Positions 17,884 through 25,285 of a DNA stretch of 64,000 nucleotides are shown one piece after another. Position 1 is the stretch's first letter. Each line of letters starts with the position of its first letter. The position numbers were made by a program, and so were the translations under genes. The notes beneath the pieces were generated by a model, which searched no databases, had not been told where the DNA came from, and saw nothing but the letters and a program-made list of their open reading frames with translations. Origin of the DNA: Phenylobacterium sp. (GTDB lineage: Bacteria; Pseudomonadota; Alphaproteobacteria; Caulobacterales; Caulobacteraceae); the NCBI GenBank assembly GCA_028290945.1, contig JAQGIV010000132.1, positions 36,134-100,133 of the forward strand, written 5' to 3'.

Positions 17884-19119
17884 ATGGCCATCGATTTCGA
17901 GATCCCCAAGGAGGCCCAGGCCATCCGCGAGCGGGTCCGCCAGTGGGTGAAGGACGAGTGCATCCCGGCCGAAGAGCGGATCAAGGACAAGGCGAGCTAC
18001 AAGGCCGTCCTCGACGAGCTGCGCGGCAAGGCCCGCGCCCAGGGCCTGTGGCTGCCCTTCGTGCCCACCGAGTTCGGCGGCATGGGCCTGGGCCCGCTGG
18101 CCAATGCGCTGGTGCAGATGGAGCTGGGCGCCAGCCACCTGGGCGCGCTCTCCATGAACAGCCAGGGGCCCGATGACGCCACCATCCTGACCCTCTTGGC
18201 CCACGGCACCGACTACCAGAAGGAGAAGTTCCTCAAGCCGCTGCTGAACGGCGAGAAGCGCGTCTGCTATTCGATGACCGAGAAGGCCTCCGGCGCCGAC
18301 GCCACCGGCATGCAGACCCGCGCCGAGAAGAAGGGCAACGAGACCTACGTCCTGAACGGCGAGAAGTGGTTCTCCTCCGCCGCCAGCGCCGCCGATCTCG
18401 CCCTGGTCATGGCCATGACCGACCCCGACGCGCCGCGCCACCAGCGCTACTCGACCTTCATCGTCGAGCTGCCCAATCCCGGCTACCGCATCAAGCGCGA
18501 CATCCAGACCATGGCCGTCGAGGGCCCGCTGTCGCACATCATGGGCGGCGGCCACGCCGAGATCGAGATCAAGGACCTGGAGGTGCCGGCCGAGAACCTG
18601 CTGGGCGGCGAGGGCAAGGGCTTCGACATGGGCCAGCACCGCCTGGCTTACGGGCGCCTGCGCCACGGCATGCACAACATCGCGCTGGCCCAGCGGGCCC
18701 TCGACATGGCCGCCGAGCGGGTCACCAACCGCAAGACCTTCGGCCAGCTGCTGTCCGACCGCCAGGCCGTCCAGTTCATGCTCGCCGAGTGCGCCACCCA
18801 GCTCTACATCTCGCGGCTGATGCTGCTGCACATCGCCTACAAGGCCGAGCACGGCCTGGACATGCGGCAGGAGAACTCCATCGCCAAGGTCTACCTGGCC
18901 CACATGGTCCACCACGTGGTCGACACCGCCATCCAGCTGCACGGCGCCCTGGGCTACAGCCGCGATACCCCGCTGGCCGCCTGGTACACCCACATCCGCG
19001 CCCAGCGCCTGGTCGACGGCCCCGACGAGGTCCACCGCTGGACGGTGGGGCGCAACGTCATCAAGGCGTTCAAGGAACACGGGACGACGGCGGGCGCGGC
19101 GGGCGGGGATTTGCTGTAG
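17884..19119 (+). CDS. Acyl-CoA dehydrogenase family protein
   Basis: CYSMTEKASGADATGMQTRAE; full-length; ends VDGPDEVHRWTVGRNVIKAFKEHGTTAGAAGGDLL. Confidence 0.93.
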   Translation: MAIDFEIPKEAQAIRERVRQWVKDECIPAEERIKDKASYKAVLDELRGKARAQGLWLPFVPTEFGGMGLGPLANALVQMELGASHLGALSMNSQGPDDATILTLLAHGTDYQKEKFLKPLLNGEKRVCYSMTEKASGADATGMQTRAEKKGNETYVLNGEKWFSSAASAADLALVMAMTDPDAPRHQRYSTFIVELPNPGYRIKRDIQTMAVEGPLSHIMGGGHAEIEIKDLEVPAENLLGGEGKGFDMGQHRLAYGRLRHGMHNIALAQRALDMAAERVTNRKTFGQLLSDRQAVQFMLAECATQLYISRLMLLHIAYKAEHGLDMRQENSIAKVYLAHMVHHVVDTAIQLHGALGYSRDTPLAAWYTHIRAQRLVDGPDEVHRWTVGRNVIKAFKEHGTTAGAAGGDLL

Positions 19120-19137
19120 CGCAGTCCTGGAGGCCTG

Positions 19138-19662
19138 TTAGCTCTCCGACCAATCGTCCCGCACCAGCTTGGGCGGGATCGCTCGCGAGAACGAGAACCA
19201 CTCGATCGCCGCACCGTCCCGCGGATCACCCGTGACCGACAGCTGCAGGATTTTCCACACGAATCCGAGCGCGGTCATCGTCGTCGGCAAAGCCTCCGCC
19301 GGCGCATGCGCTGATCCGCTGAAGTCCGTGCGCCGGTCCGGCGAGGTCGTCTCGCCGAAGTGCCCGACCCGTTGGAACATCGGCAATTCGCGGTCCGCCT
19401 TCGTGAGCCGCACCTTCTCGGGCAAGGGCGAAATCCAGAAGCTCACCGTCTTCCAATGGTAGGCGGAAGGCGAGACGATGCGCCCCTGCACTTCCAGGGA
19501 GTTCGTATAGGTAAGCCATCCTTGGAACAGCGCCGACCTGGGCATCGTCGGAGGCGGCACGCCGACGAACATGTGCCAGTCCCAATCGGTGATTTCGACG
19601 ATGATGCGCCCGCCTTGGCGGCCCCCACCGCTATCGACCGAACGGGCTTCACCCTCGGACAT
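19138..19662 (-). CDS. Hypothetical protein
   Basis: Intact ORF between two ACAD 3'-end copies; no recognised domain. Confidence 0.45.
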   Translation of the reverse strand: MSEGEARSVDSGGGRQGGRIIVEITDWDWHMFVGVPPPTMPRSALFQGWLTYTNSLEVQGRIVSPSAYHWKTVSFWISPLPEKVRLTKADRELPMFQRVGHFGETTSPDRRTDFSGSAHAPAEALPTTMTALGFVWKILQLSVTGDPRDGAAIEWFSFSRAIPPKLVRDDWSES

Positions 19663-19775
19663 CTCCGCGCGTCCCCGCAATGGAGCGCCGTACCGCTCGC
19701 CCGCCAGTCGTTTCCTATTTGTTCGCCAGCGTCAAGCTGCCGGACAGCGATCGTCCGCACAGCCGCTTTCAAAGC

Positions 19776-19885
19776 GTCGAGGACGGCCCCGACGAGGTCC
19801 ACCGCTGGACGGTCGGCGGGAATGTGATCAAGGCGTTCAAGGCGCACGCGACGACGGCAGGGCTGCGGGTGGGGACTTGCTGTAA
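19776..19885 (+). pseudogene. Second copy of ACAD 3' end (fragment)
   Basis: Encodes VEDGPDEVHRWTVGGNVIKAFKAHATTAG then frameshift; near-identical to the tail of 17884..19119. Confidence 0.8.
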
Positions 19886-19956
19886 GCGCCTTACGAGGCC
19901 GTAACTTGTGCGTGCGGGAGCCGCCATGCTTCATGCTCCCCAGGGAGACAGCCATC

Positions 19957-20355
19957 GTGCCTCATCGGTTCTCCACCATTCCCGCCATCGCCCTGGCCGC
20001 CGGCCTCGCCATCCTGGGGGCCGCCCCGCAGGCCGCCGCCGGGCCCCCTCCGGCCCCGGCCACCGCCGGCCGCTGGGTCGAGCGCGACACCAACCTCAAC
20101 TTCGACATCCGTCCGGGCGCCAAGCCCGACCAGCTGGTGCTGATGATCCCAAAGGACGTCGCCTTCCCAGGGAGCCACGAGTTCGTCCTCGCCAGGCGCG
20201 GCGACGGCGGCTTCGCCTCCGAGGAGCGTGGCCGCCCGAAGGTCCTTCTCGCCTTCCAGTCCGCCGACAAGGCTAGCCTCAAGGTCCGCGGCCAGGGCTC
20301 GACCGAGCGCGGGACCTGGATCTCCATCAACGACTACCTTCTCGTGCGTCGCTGA
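19957..20355 (+). CDS. Exported hypothetical protein
   Basis: GTG start with GGGAGA RBS; signal peptide (PHRFSTIPAIALAAGLAILGAAPQAAA). Confidence 0.55.
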   Translation: MPHRFSTIPAIALAAGLAILGAAPQAAAGPPPAPATAGRWVERDTNLNFDIRPGAKPDQLVLMIPKDVAFPGSHEFVLARRGDGGFASEERGRPKVLLAFQSADKASLKVRGQGSTERGTWISINDYLLVRR

Positions 20356-20363
20356 CCCCGGGC

Positions 20364-20468
20364 GTCTGGTCGATGGCCGCGATGAGGTCTACCGCCCATT
20401 GGCGCAACGTCATTTAGGCGTTCAAGGCCGACGGCACGACGGCGGCCGCGGCGGGCGGAGTGCTGTAG
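20364..20468 (+). pseudogene. Third, degraded copy of ACAD 3' end
   Basis: CTGGTCGATGGCCGCGATGAGGTCTACCGC..GGCGCAACGTCATTTAGGCGTTCAAGGCCGACGGCACGACGGCGG..GGCGGGCGGAGTGCTGTAG aligns to the ACAD tail with an in-frame stop and small deletions. Confidence 0.75.
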
Positions 20469-20498
20469 GGCCCACCCCTCCGAGACGGTTGAGCCGCC

Positions 20499-20966
20499 TT
20501 ACATCGGCTTTAGCGCGATACGATCCGCCGCCCCGGCGATCGGCATGAACATCTCGCGGATCGATGCGATCCGACTGAGGAGCAGCTCGGCATGCTCGCG
20601 GGTCGGCTCGACCGCAATCGGATAGCTTTGCGACAGGTCTCTCCCGACCATCACATTGTCCGCCCAGTCCTGGGCGATGGCGCAGTAGAGCCGCAGGGCG
20701 TCGGCCGGTGTCCGAACATCCGTCTCGAAGCAGATCGAGGGCAGGTCGCCGACCACGACCCATTGCTCCGTGTCGCCTTCTCCTTCGCCCGGCAACCCCC
20801 AGGCATACCGAACGAGGAACAGACCAATCACCTTGCCGACGCCAAACGCCAGCAGCAGCTCGGTGATCGGCGGCGCCCAACGGAACGACTGCACGTAGGT
20901 GGCGGCGTCATCCGCCATCGCCCGCAGCATCGCGCCTTCTTCAACTTCATCGTCGTCGGGCGGCAC
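20499..20966 (-). CDS. Candidate immunity protein for the HNH toxin-like gene
   Basis: 155 aa acidic soluble protein directly downstream on same strand as 21028..21798. Confidence 0.55.
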   Translation of the reverse strand: MPPDDDEVEEGAMLRAMADDAATYVQSFRWAPPITELLLAFGVGKVIGLFLVRYAWGLPGEGEGDTEQWVVVGDLPSICFETDVRTPADALRLYCAIAQDWADNVMVGRDLSQSYPIAVEPTREHAELLLSRIASIREMFMPIAGAADRIALKPM

Positions 20967-21027
20967 GCCGAATTGAAAGCACGAGGTGTCGATGGCGGGA
21001 TTCAGATCGGCACTCCATGACTGTCAC

Positions 21028-21798
21028 TCAGACGCCGTCAGGATCGCCTGGTTTCCACTTCGGATTTATCGCCTTTTGATACGCCTCGTAAGCTCTCCGT
21101 TGATCCTCCTGGCTCGGCCAGCCCAACATATCGCTGACGAAGTTATCCGTGCTGTTCGTGCGGATTCGGCCAGAGAGGATGCCGGTCAGGTCTGACATCC
21201 AGCTGAGCGGTCCGACGACCGTCCCCACCTTGCCGCCAAAAGCTCGGGCGATCCAAGGCCGCTTCGCCCACCGTGCATGATCGCCATTCGCCATATGCTC
21301 TGCCGCATGGGGTTCGGGATGCATCGGCCGAATGTTCTCGAGCGTATTCGTACCGCCGTCGGCCAACGCTTTGATATGAGCGACGTCATAGTTGCGTCCC
21401 GTTTCGTCCTGAGGCCATGGACGCCCCTCTCGCTGTTCCCACGCGCGACGTAGCCGCGGATTGGCAGGGTTTCCGATCAACGTGAGAGCACCGCCGTCAC
21501 CAGGTCCGGCTCCGCTCCGGTCGATCAGGCTCGGGTCAAAGCCATTTGGACCGCTTTTCTGACCCAATGCTGGCGCGTTGGGAACAGACGGATCTTGTCC
21601 TGAAGAATCGTCATCCGGCGAGGCGGGATAACCTTCCTCGCTGGCAGGCATGGACTGGCTGCGTGAGAAGAAATCATTGTACGCTTGCGCCTGCGCCACT
21701 TGGCGAGCTTGCTCGATTTCTTCAGGCGAGCGCAGGTACCAGGTCGTGAGGTCGTCGCCCTCAAGACTCGCGGGATCGACAGGACTGTAGGGCATCAT
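21028..21798 (-). CDS. Modular toxin-like protein with C-terminal HNH-type nuclease
   Basis: N-terminal DLTTWYLRSPEEIEQARQVAQAQAYNDFF; YDVAHIKALADGGTNTLENIRPMHPEPHAAEHM; AAGGAGAG RBS. Confidence 0.65.
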   Translation of the reverse strand: MMPYSPVDPASLEGDDLTTWYLRSPEEIEQARQVAQAQAYNDFFSRSQSMPASEEGYPASPDDDSSGQDPSVPNAPALGQKSGPNGFDPSLIDRSGAGPGDGGALTLIGNPANPRLRRAWEQREGRPWPQDETGRNYDVAHIKALADGGTNTLENIRPMHPEPHAAEHMANGDHARWAKRPWIARAFGGKVGTVVGPLSWMSDLTGILSGRIRTNSTDNFVSDMLGWPSQEDQRRAYEAYQKAINPKWKPGDPDGV

Positions 21799-21819
21799 CT
21801 CTCTCCTTCGGTTGTGGGT

Positions 21820-22380
21820 TCACGGCGCGGCCAGCAGGTCGAGCGCCACCAGCAGCACCGCTTCCAGCCGCAGGGCCTCTCGATCCCCGCCGCCCGCCTC
21901 GCGCGGCGTCAGCTCGCGGCCGCAGATCAGGTCGCAGGCGGCGACCAGGGCCGGGTGCTGGAACAGCTGGCGGCGGTAGAGGGCGAGCTTGCGTTCGGCC
22001 GACTGGCGGAAGTCGGCGCGGGCGATCAGCGCCTTCAGCGAGGGACCGCCGGCCGACATGCCGGGCTGCACCTCCAGGGTGGAGGCGATGGCCAGCGTCG
22101 GCTGGGCGACGATGAAGGCGTCGCGATAGCGCAGGCCGGCGGCCTTCTGCGCCTCGCTGATCCGGCCCTTGCGGGCCAGCCAGTCGAGCCCCGGCTGGCG
22201 GCGGTAGGGGCGTTCGCGGCCACTCCCCTCGCCCTCATCCTCGGCCGCGAAAGCCGCGCCGCGGCGGGCCTCAAGGCCGAGCGTCTCGGCCACGCCGGCG
22301 GAGACCGCGCGGGCCTCTGCCTGTGCAGCTGTTTGGATTGGCGCCAACGATGTCCGGCGCCGCCTCGCCTTGCGCGCCAT
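21820..22380 (-). CDS. DUF6456-like protein (phage/GTA-regulator-type)
   Basis: GLDWLARKGRISEAQKAAGLRYRDAF resembles DUF6456 proteins. Confidence 0.5.
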   Translation of the reverse strand: MARKARRRRTSLAPIQTAAQAEARAVSAGVAETLGLEARRGAAFAAEDEGEGSGRERPYRRQPGLDWLARKGRISEAQKAAGLRYRDAFIVAQPTLAIASTLEVQPGMSAGGPSLKALIARADFRQSAERKLALYRRQLFQHPALVAACDLICGRELTPREAGGGDREALRLEAVLLVALDLLAAP

Positions 22381-22382
22381 GC

Positions 22383-22580
22383 TCACGGCTCCCCCCGCAC
22401 GGCCACGGCGTCGGCCAGGCGGTAGACGCTCTCCGCCGCCTCCCGGTCGCCCTCGATCACCACCAGGCCGGCGGCGGCGTGGGCCAGGAGCTCGCGCAGG
22501 AACTGCGGCCGGTCCTTGGGCCGCCGGCGGCTGAGCGCGCCGGCCACCACCGCGGCGGCCTCCTCCGACGGACGGGTCAT
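22383..22580 (-). CDS. Small hypothetical protein
   Basis: 65 aa ORF in tightly packed operon with 21820..22380 and 22577..22840. Confidence 0.5.
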   Translation of the reverse strand: MTRPSEEAAAVVAGALSRRRPKDRPQFLRELLAHAAAGLVVIEGDREAAESVYRLADAVAVRGEP

Positions 22581-22840
22581 CGCCGCGCCCCCGGCAGCAC
22601 CGGGAAGCCGCCTTCGCACAGCACATCGGCCACGTGGCGTCCGCATCTGGCGTAGCGGGGCTTCATCGGATCGTCGGGGGCGCCGCTCCGCCTGGCCTGG
22701 AACAGCGCTTCGAGCCGCAAGGCCCGCGCCGCCTCCAGGCGCAGTTCCGTGGCGGCCCGGGCGGGCGGGGCGCCCCCGTGACGGAGCGCCGCATAGCCGA
22801 CGCCCGCATTTGGTGTGTTCTTTGTTTGTTCACTCGGCAT
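22577..22840 (-). CDS. Small hypothetical protein, first gene of operon divergent from S24 repressor
   Basis: 87 aa ORF; 4-nt overlap with next gene; start uncertain because the LexA-like box overlaps codons 4-8. Confidence 0.45.
   Translation of the reverse strand: MPSEQTKNTPNAGVGYAALRHGGAPPARAATELRLEAARALRLEALFQARRSGAPDDPMKPRYARCGRHVADVLCEGGFPVLPGARR
22817..22831 (+). promoter_or_regulatory. LexA/SOS box (GTTC-N7-GTTC)
   Basis: GTTCTTTGTTTGTTC in the divergent regulatory region. Confidence 0.6.
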
Positions 22841-22848
22841 GCGCGATA

Positions 22849-22863
22849 TGTACATTACATACA
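22849..22863. promoter_or_regulatory. Operator candidate 1 (TGTA-N7-TACA)
   Basis: TGTACATTACATACA, within an 18-bp direct repeat ATGTACATTACATACAGC. Confidence 0.6.
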
Positions 22864-22883
22864 GCCCTTGCCACAAGCGAAAA

Positions 22884-22898
22884 TGTATTTTATCTACA
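22884..22898. promoter_or_regulatory. Operator candidate 2 (TGTA-N7-TACA)
   Basis: TGTATTTTATCTACA, within ATGTATTTTATCTACAGC; same half-sites and spacing as site 1, 35 bp apart. Confidence 0.6.
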
Positions 22899-22906
22899 GC
22901 AATGTG

Positions 22907-23569
22907 ATGAGCACGGTTTTCGGCATGGACGGGCGCAGCGATCGCCTCCGCGAGGCCCGCATGGCGCGCGGCTTCGAGACCGCCGCCGCGGCCGCCGACG
23001 CCTTCGGCTGGAACCGCAACACCTACGCCTCCAACGAGAACGGCAACGCGCCCTTCTCCTACCGCAAGGCCAAGGACTATGCGGCGGCGCTGGGCGTGCG
23101 GCCCGACTGGCTCTACGACGCGGCCGGCCCCATGCGCCCCTCGGCGGAGCCCGGCTTCGTGCCCATCGTCGGCATGGTCGGCGCCAACCCCGACGGCGTG
23201 GTGCTGTTCGCGCTGGGCCAGGAGCCCACCGACCTGGCCCCCATCCCGCCCGGCGGCACCGAAAAGGCCGCCGCCCTGCGCGTCGCCGGCCACTCCATGC
23301 GCGGCGTCGCCGACGACGGCGCCCTGATCTATTTCGAAGACCAGCGCACGCCGCCGACGCCCGACATGCTGGGCCATGTGGTGGTGGTCGAGATCGACAC
23401 CGACGAGGTGCTGGTCAAGCGCCTGCTGCGCGGCTCGCGGGCGGGCGTCTACGACCTGGAGAGCGTCGCCGGCCCCACCCGCCACGACGCCAAGATCCGC
23501 TGGGCCGCCCACATCACCGCGATCATCCCGCCCTACCAGGCCCGCCGGATCATCCGCGGGGCCGCCTGA
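22907..23569 (+). CDS. XRE/S24 peptidase-type (cI/LexA-like) repressor
   Basis: N-terminal HTH (DRLREARMARGFETAAAAADAFGWNRNTYASNENG); C-terminal GHSM Ser and VLVKRL Lys of S24 peptidases; alternative start at 22925. Confidence 0.85.
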   Translation: MSTVFGMDGRSDRLREARMARGFETAAAAADAFGWNRNTYASNENGNAPFSYRKAKDYAAALGVRPDWLYDAAGPMRPSAEPGFVPIVGMVGANPDGVVLFALGQEPTDLAPIPPGGTEKAAALRVAGHSMRGVADDGALIYFEDQRTPPTPDMLGHVVVVEIDTDEVLVKRLLRGSRAGVYDLESVAGPTRHDAKIRWAAHITAIIPPYQARRIIRGAA

Positions 23570-23657
23570 GCGCGCTCAGCACGCCCAGGACGATGATCCC
23601 CACTTCCTTGGCGAAATCCCGCCAGCCATGGACCGGCTTCGGCTTGTGGATCTCCAT
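23550..23657 (-). pseudogene. Truncated 5' remnant paralogous to 26681..27475
   Basis: Encodes MEIHKPKPVHGWRDFAKEVGIIVLGVLSA then stops; cf. MDIHKPKPWHGWREFLKEYAIIVVGVLTA; leader CCGCTGGGGGGCGG conserved upstream of both ATGs. Confidence 0.65.
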
Positions 23658-23776
23658 TCCGCCCCCCAGCGGCTCAACTGCGCTGAAACCTGCCTAGCAC
23701 GGTATTTCCGGGCATGCGCGCGCTCCCCGGCGCCCGCGGTTGCCCCCATGGCTCCGGCCTCTAAGGTGCGGCCGCC

Positions 23777-24337
23777 ATGTGCAACGAGTACAGCAACCGC
23801 CAGTCCCTCGACCGCATCGCCCAGGTGTTCGGCCAGGCGCACGTCGCCCTGCACTGGGCCGCCGGCGGCGCGCCCAACCTGGAGCCGCGCGACTCGATCC
23901 GCCCGACCGATCCCGCGGCGATCGTGCTGGGCGACGGCGCCGGCGGCGGCGAGCTGAAACAGCTCCGCTGGGGCTTCGTGCAGCCGGGCCGGCCGCCGGT
24001 GATCAATTTCCGCTCCGAGGGCCGCCGCTTCCCGGTCGGCCGCTGCCTGATCCCGGCCGACGGCTTCTACGAGTTCACCGGGACCAAATATCCCAAGTCC
24101 AAGTGGCTGTTCACGCCCGCCGACGGCTCCGAGCTGTTCGCCATCGCCGGCCTGGTGCGCGACGACCGCTTCACCCTGCTGACCTGCGAGCCCGGCCCCG
24201 ACATCGCGCCCTACCACAACCGCCAGATCGTCATCCTGCCCCGCGACCAGTGGGCCGCCTGGATGGGCCCCGACGACGCCCAGCCGCCGCTCGGCCCGCT
24301 GCCGGCGGGCAGCCTGAAGGTCGAGAAGATCAGGTAG
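23777..24337 (+). CDS. SOS response-associated peptidase (SRAP/HMCES/YedK family)
   Basis: MCNEYS catalytic Cys2; NFRSEGRRFPVGRCLIPADGFYEF; PYHNRQIVIL. Confidence 0.95.
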   Translation: MCNEYSNRQSLDRIAQVFGQAHVALHWAAGGAPNLEPRDSIRPTDPAAIVLGDGAGGGELKQLRWGFVQPGRPPVINFRSEGRRFPVGRCLIPADGFYEFTGTKYPKSKWLFTPADGSELFAIAGLVRDDRFTLLTCEPGPDIAPYHNRQIVILPRDQWAAWMGPDDAQPPLGPLPAGSLKVEKIR

Positions 24338-24368
24338 AGATCTTGGTCCGATACCAAGGGGAATATGC

Positions 24369-24965
24369 CTACCCTCTCTTCAAATATCGCCAAAGCGATC
24401 CCAGCGCGCCCCAAGCCAACGCGAGTGGCAACACGACCAACGTGGTCAGAATCGTTAGAACGATGTCGACCGGCCCCATGCGCAGCGAAGAAAAATGTCG
24501 CTTCCCCATCTGAGTGAGCTGAATCTGTTTTCCGCAAACGCCAGAGCGAAGATAAGCGTCGAGTTGATCTATGCCGCTGACAGCGAGGCTAATCGCGAGT
24601 TGGGGTTCGTGACCGCGCCCGAACCATCGCTCGGGGAAATTGACCAGGTTCAAGAGCTTCGATGACTGGATCGGTTGCACCTCCCCGCCAGTCGCCCGAT
24701 CGTCATTGAAGGGTGCTCTGGACGGCTTGCTGGTGAAGAAGATCAGGAACCACGGGGATCCATCGCGGTCCCACATAATTTCAAGAAGGTCTTCCCAATC
24801 ATCGCGGCCGCGCGCGTAGCCATAGCCGGCTTGAGCGAGACCTGGCCAAGCCTGTCTTCCCTCGCGGGTTCGAGTACTCTGGAACCCCAGTTCCATCAGA
24901 TGCGGGACCAACACCCGCCGGATTTCCTTTTTCAGGGATTCCCTACCGGGGTGCGCAGGGGTCAT
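24369..24965 (-). CDS. DUF4304-like putative immunity protein with C-terminal TM segment
   Basis: LKKEIRRVLVPHLMELGFQSTRTREGR...; C-terminal VDIVLTILTTLVVLPLALAWGALGSLW; ATGA overlap with upstream small ORF. Confidence 0.5.
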   Translation of the reverse strand: MTPAHPGRESLKKEIRRVLVPHLMELGFQSTRTREGRQAWPGLAQAGYGYARGRDDWEDLLEIMWDRDGSPWFLIFFTSKPSRAPFNDDRATGGEVQPIQSSKLLNLVNFPERWFGRGHEPQLAISLAVSGIDQLDAYLRSGVCGKQIQLTQMGKRHFSSLRMGPVDIVLTILTTLVVLPLALAWGALGSLWRYLKRG

Positions 24966-25138
24966 CGGTCGTTGGGCTCGTCCAGCGGCCAATCGAACGC
25001 AGCAGCGCCGCCGGTCATCCAGCCGACGTGACGAGGTCCCCACCGATCGATCCGATAGCGCGGGGCGTACTTCTGAGCGGCCTCGCGTTGGCGAGGACTC
25101 AGTCCAGCCCGGCCGCCGCCAGAGATATCGTCGTCCAT
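24962..25138 (-). CDS. Small ORF (58 aa), possible leader or remnant effector
   Basis: AGAAGG RBS before ATG; translationally coupled to 24369..24965. Confidence 0.5.
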   Translation of the reverse strand: MDDDISGGGRAGLSPRQREAAQKYAPRYRIDRWGPRHVGWMTGGAAAFDWPLDEPNDR

Positions 25139-25190
25139 CTTGTTCCTTCTCAAGCCAAGCCGTCATCGCGCACAGAAGCGCCCAGCGTCA

Positions 25191-25234
25191 AAGCTACCTC
25201 AGCACCTGCTCGGATGCAAGAACAAAATAGGAAC
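25191..25234 (-). promoter_or_regulatory. SOS-type promoter: LexA box with abutting -35 and -10
   Basis: Minus strand GTTCCTATTTTGTTC immediately followed by TTGCAT-N17-TAGCTT, same layout as at 9954-9997. Confidence 0.6.
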
Positions 25235-25285
25235 ATATGCACCTTGCGCTAGCGCCTCGCGGCCCATCGTCCTACCTCCAGTCCC

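Noticed and set aside
16714-19080. 788-aa minus-strand ORF overlapping the ACAD gene
   Set aside because: Real gene starts at 17730 (signal peptide); the upstream extension is antisense to ACAD.
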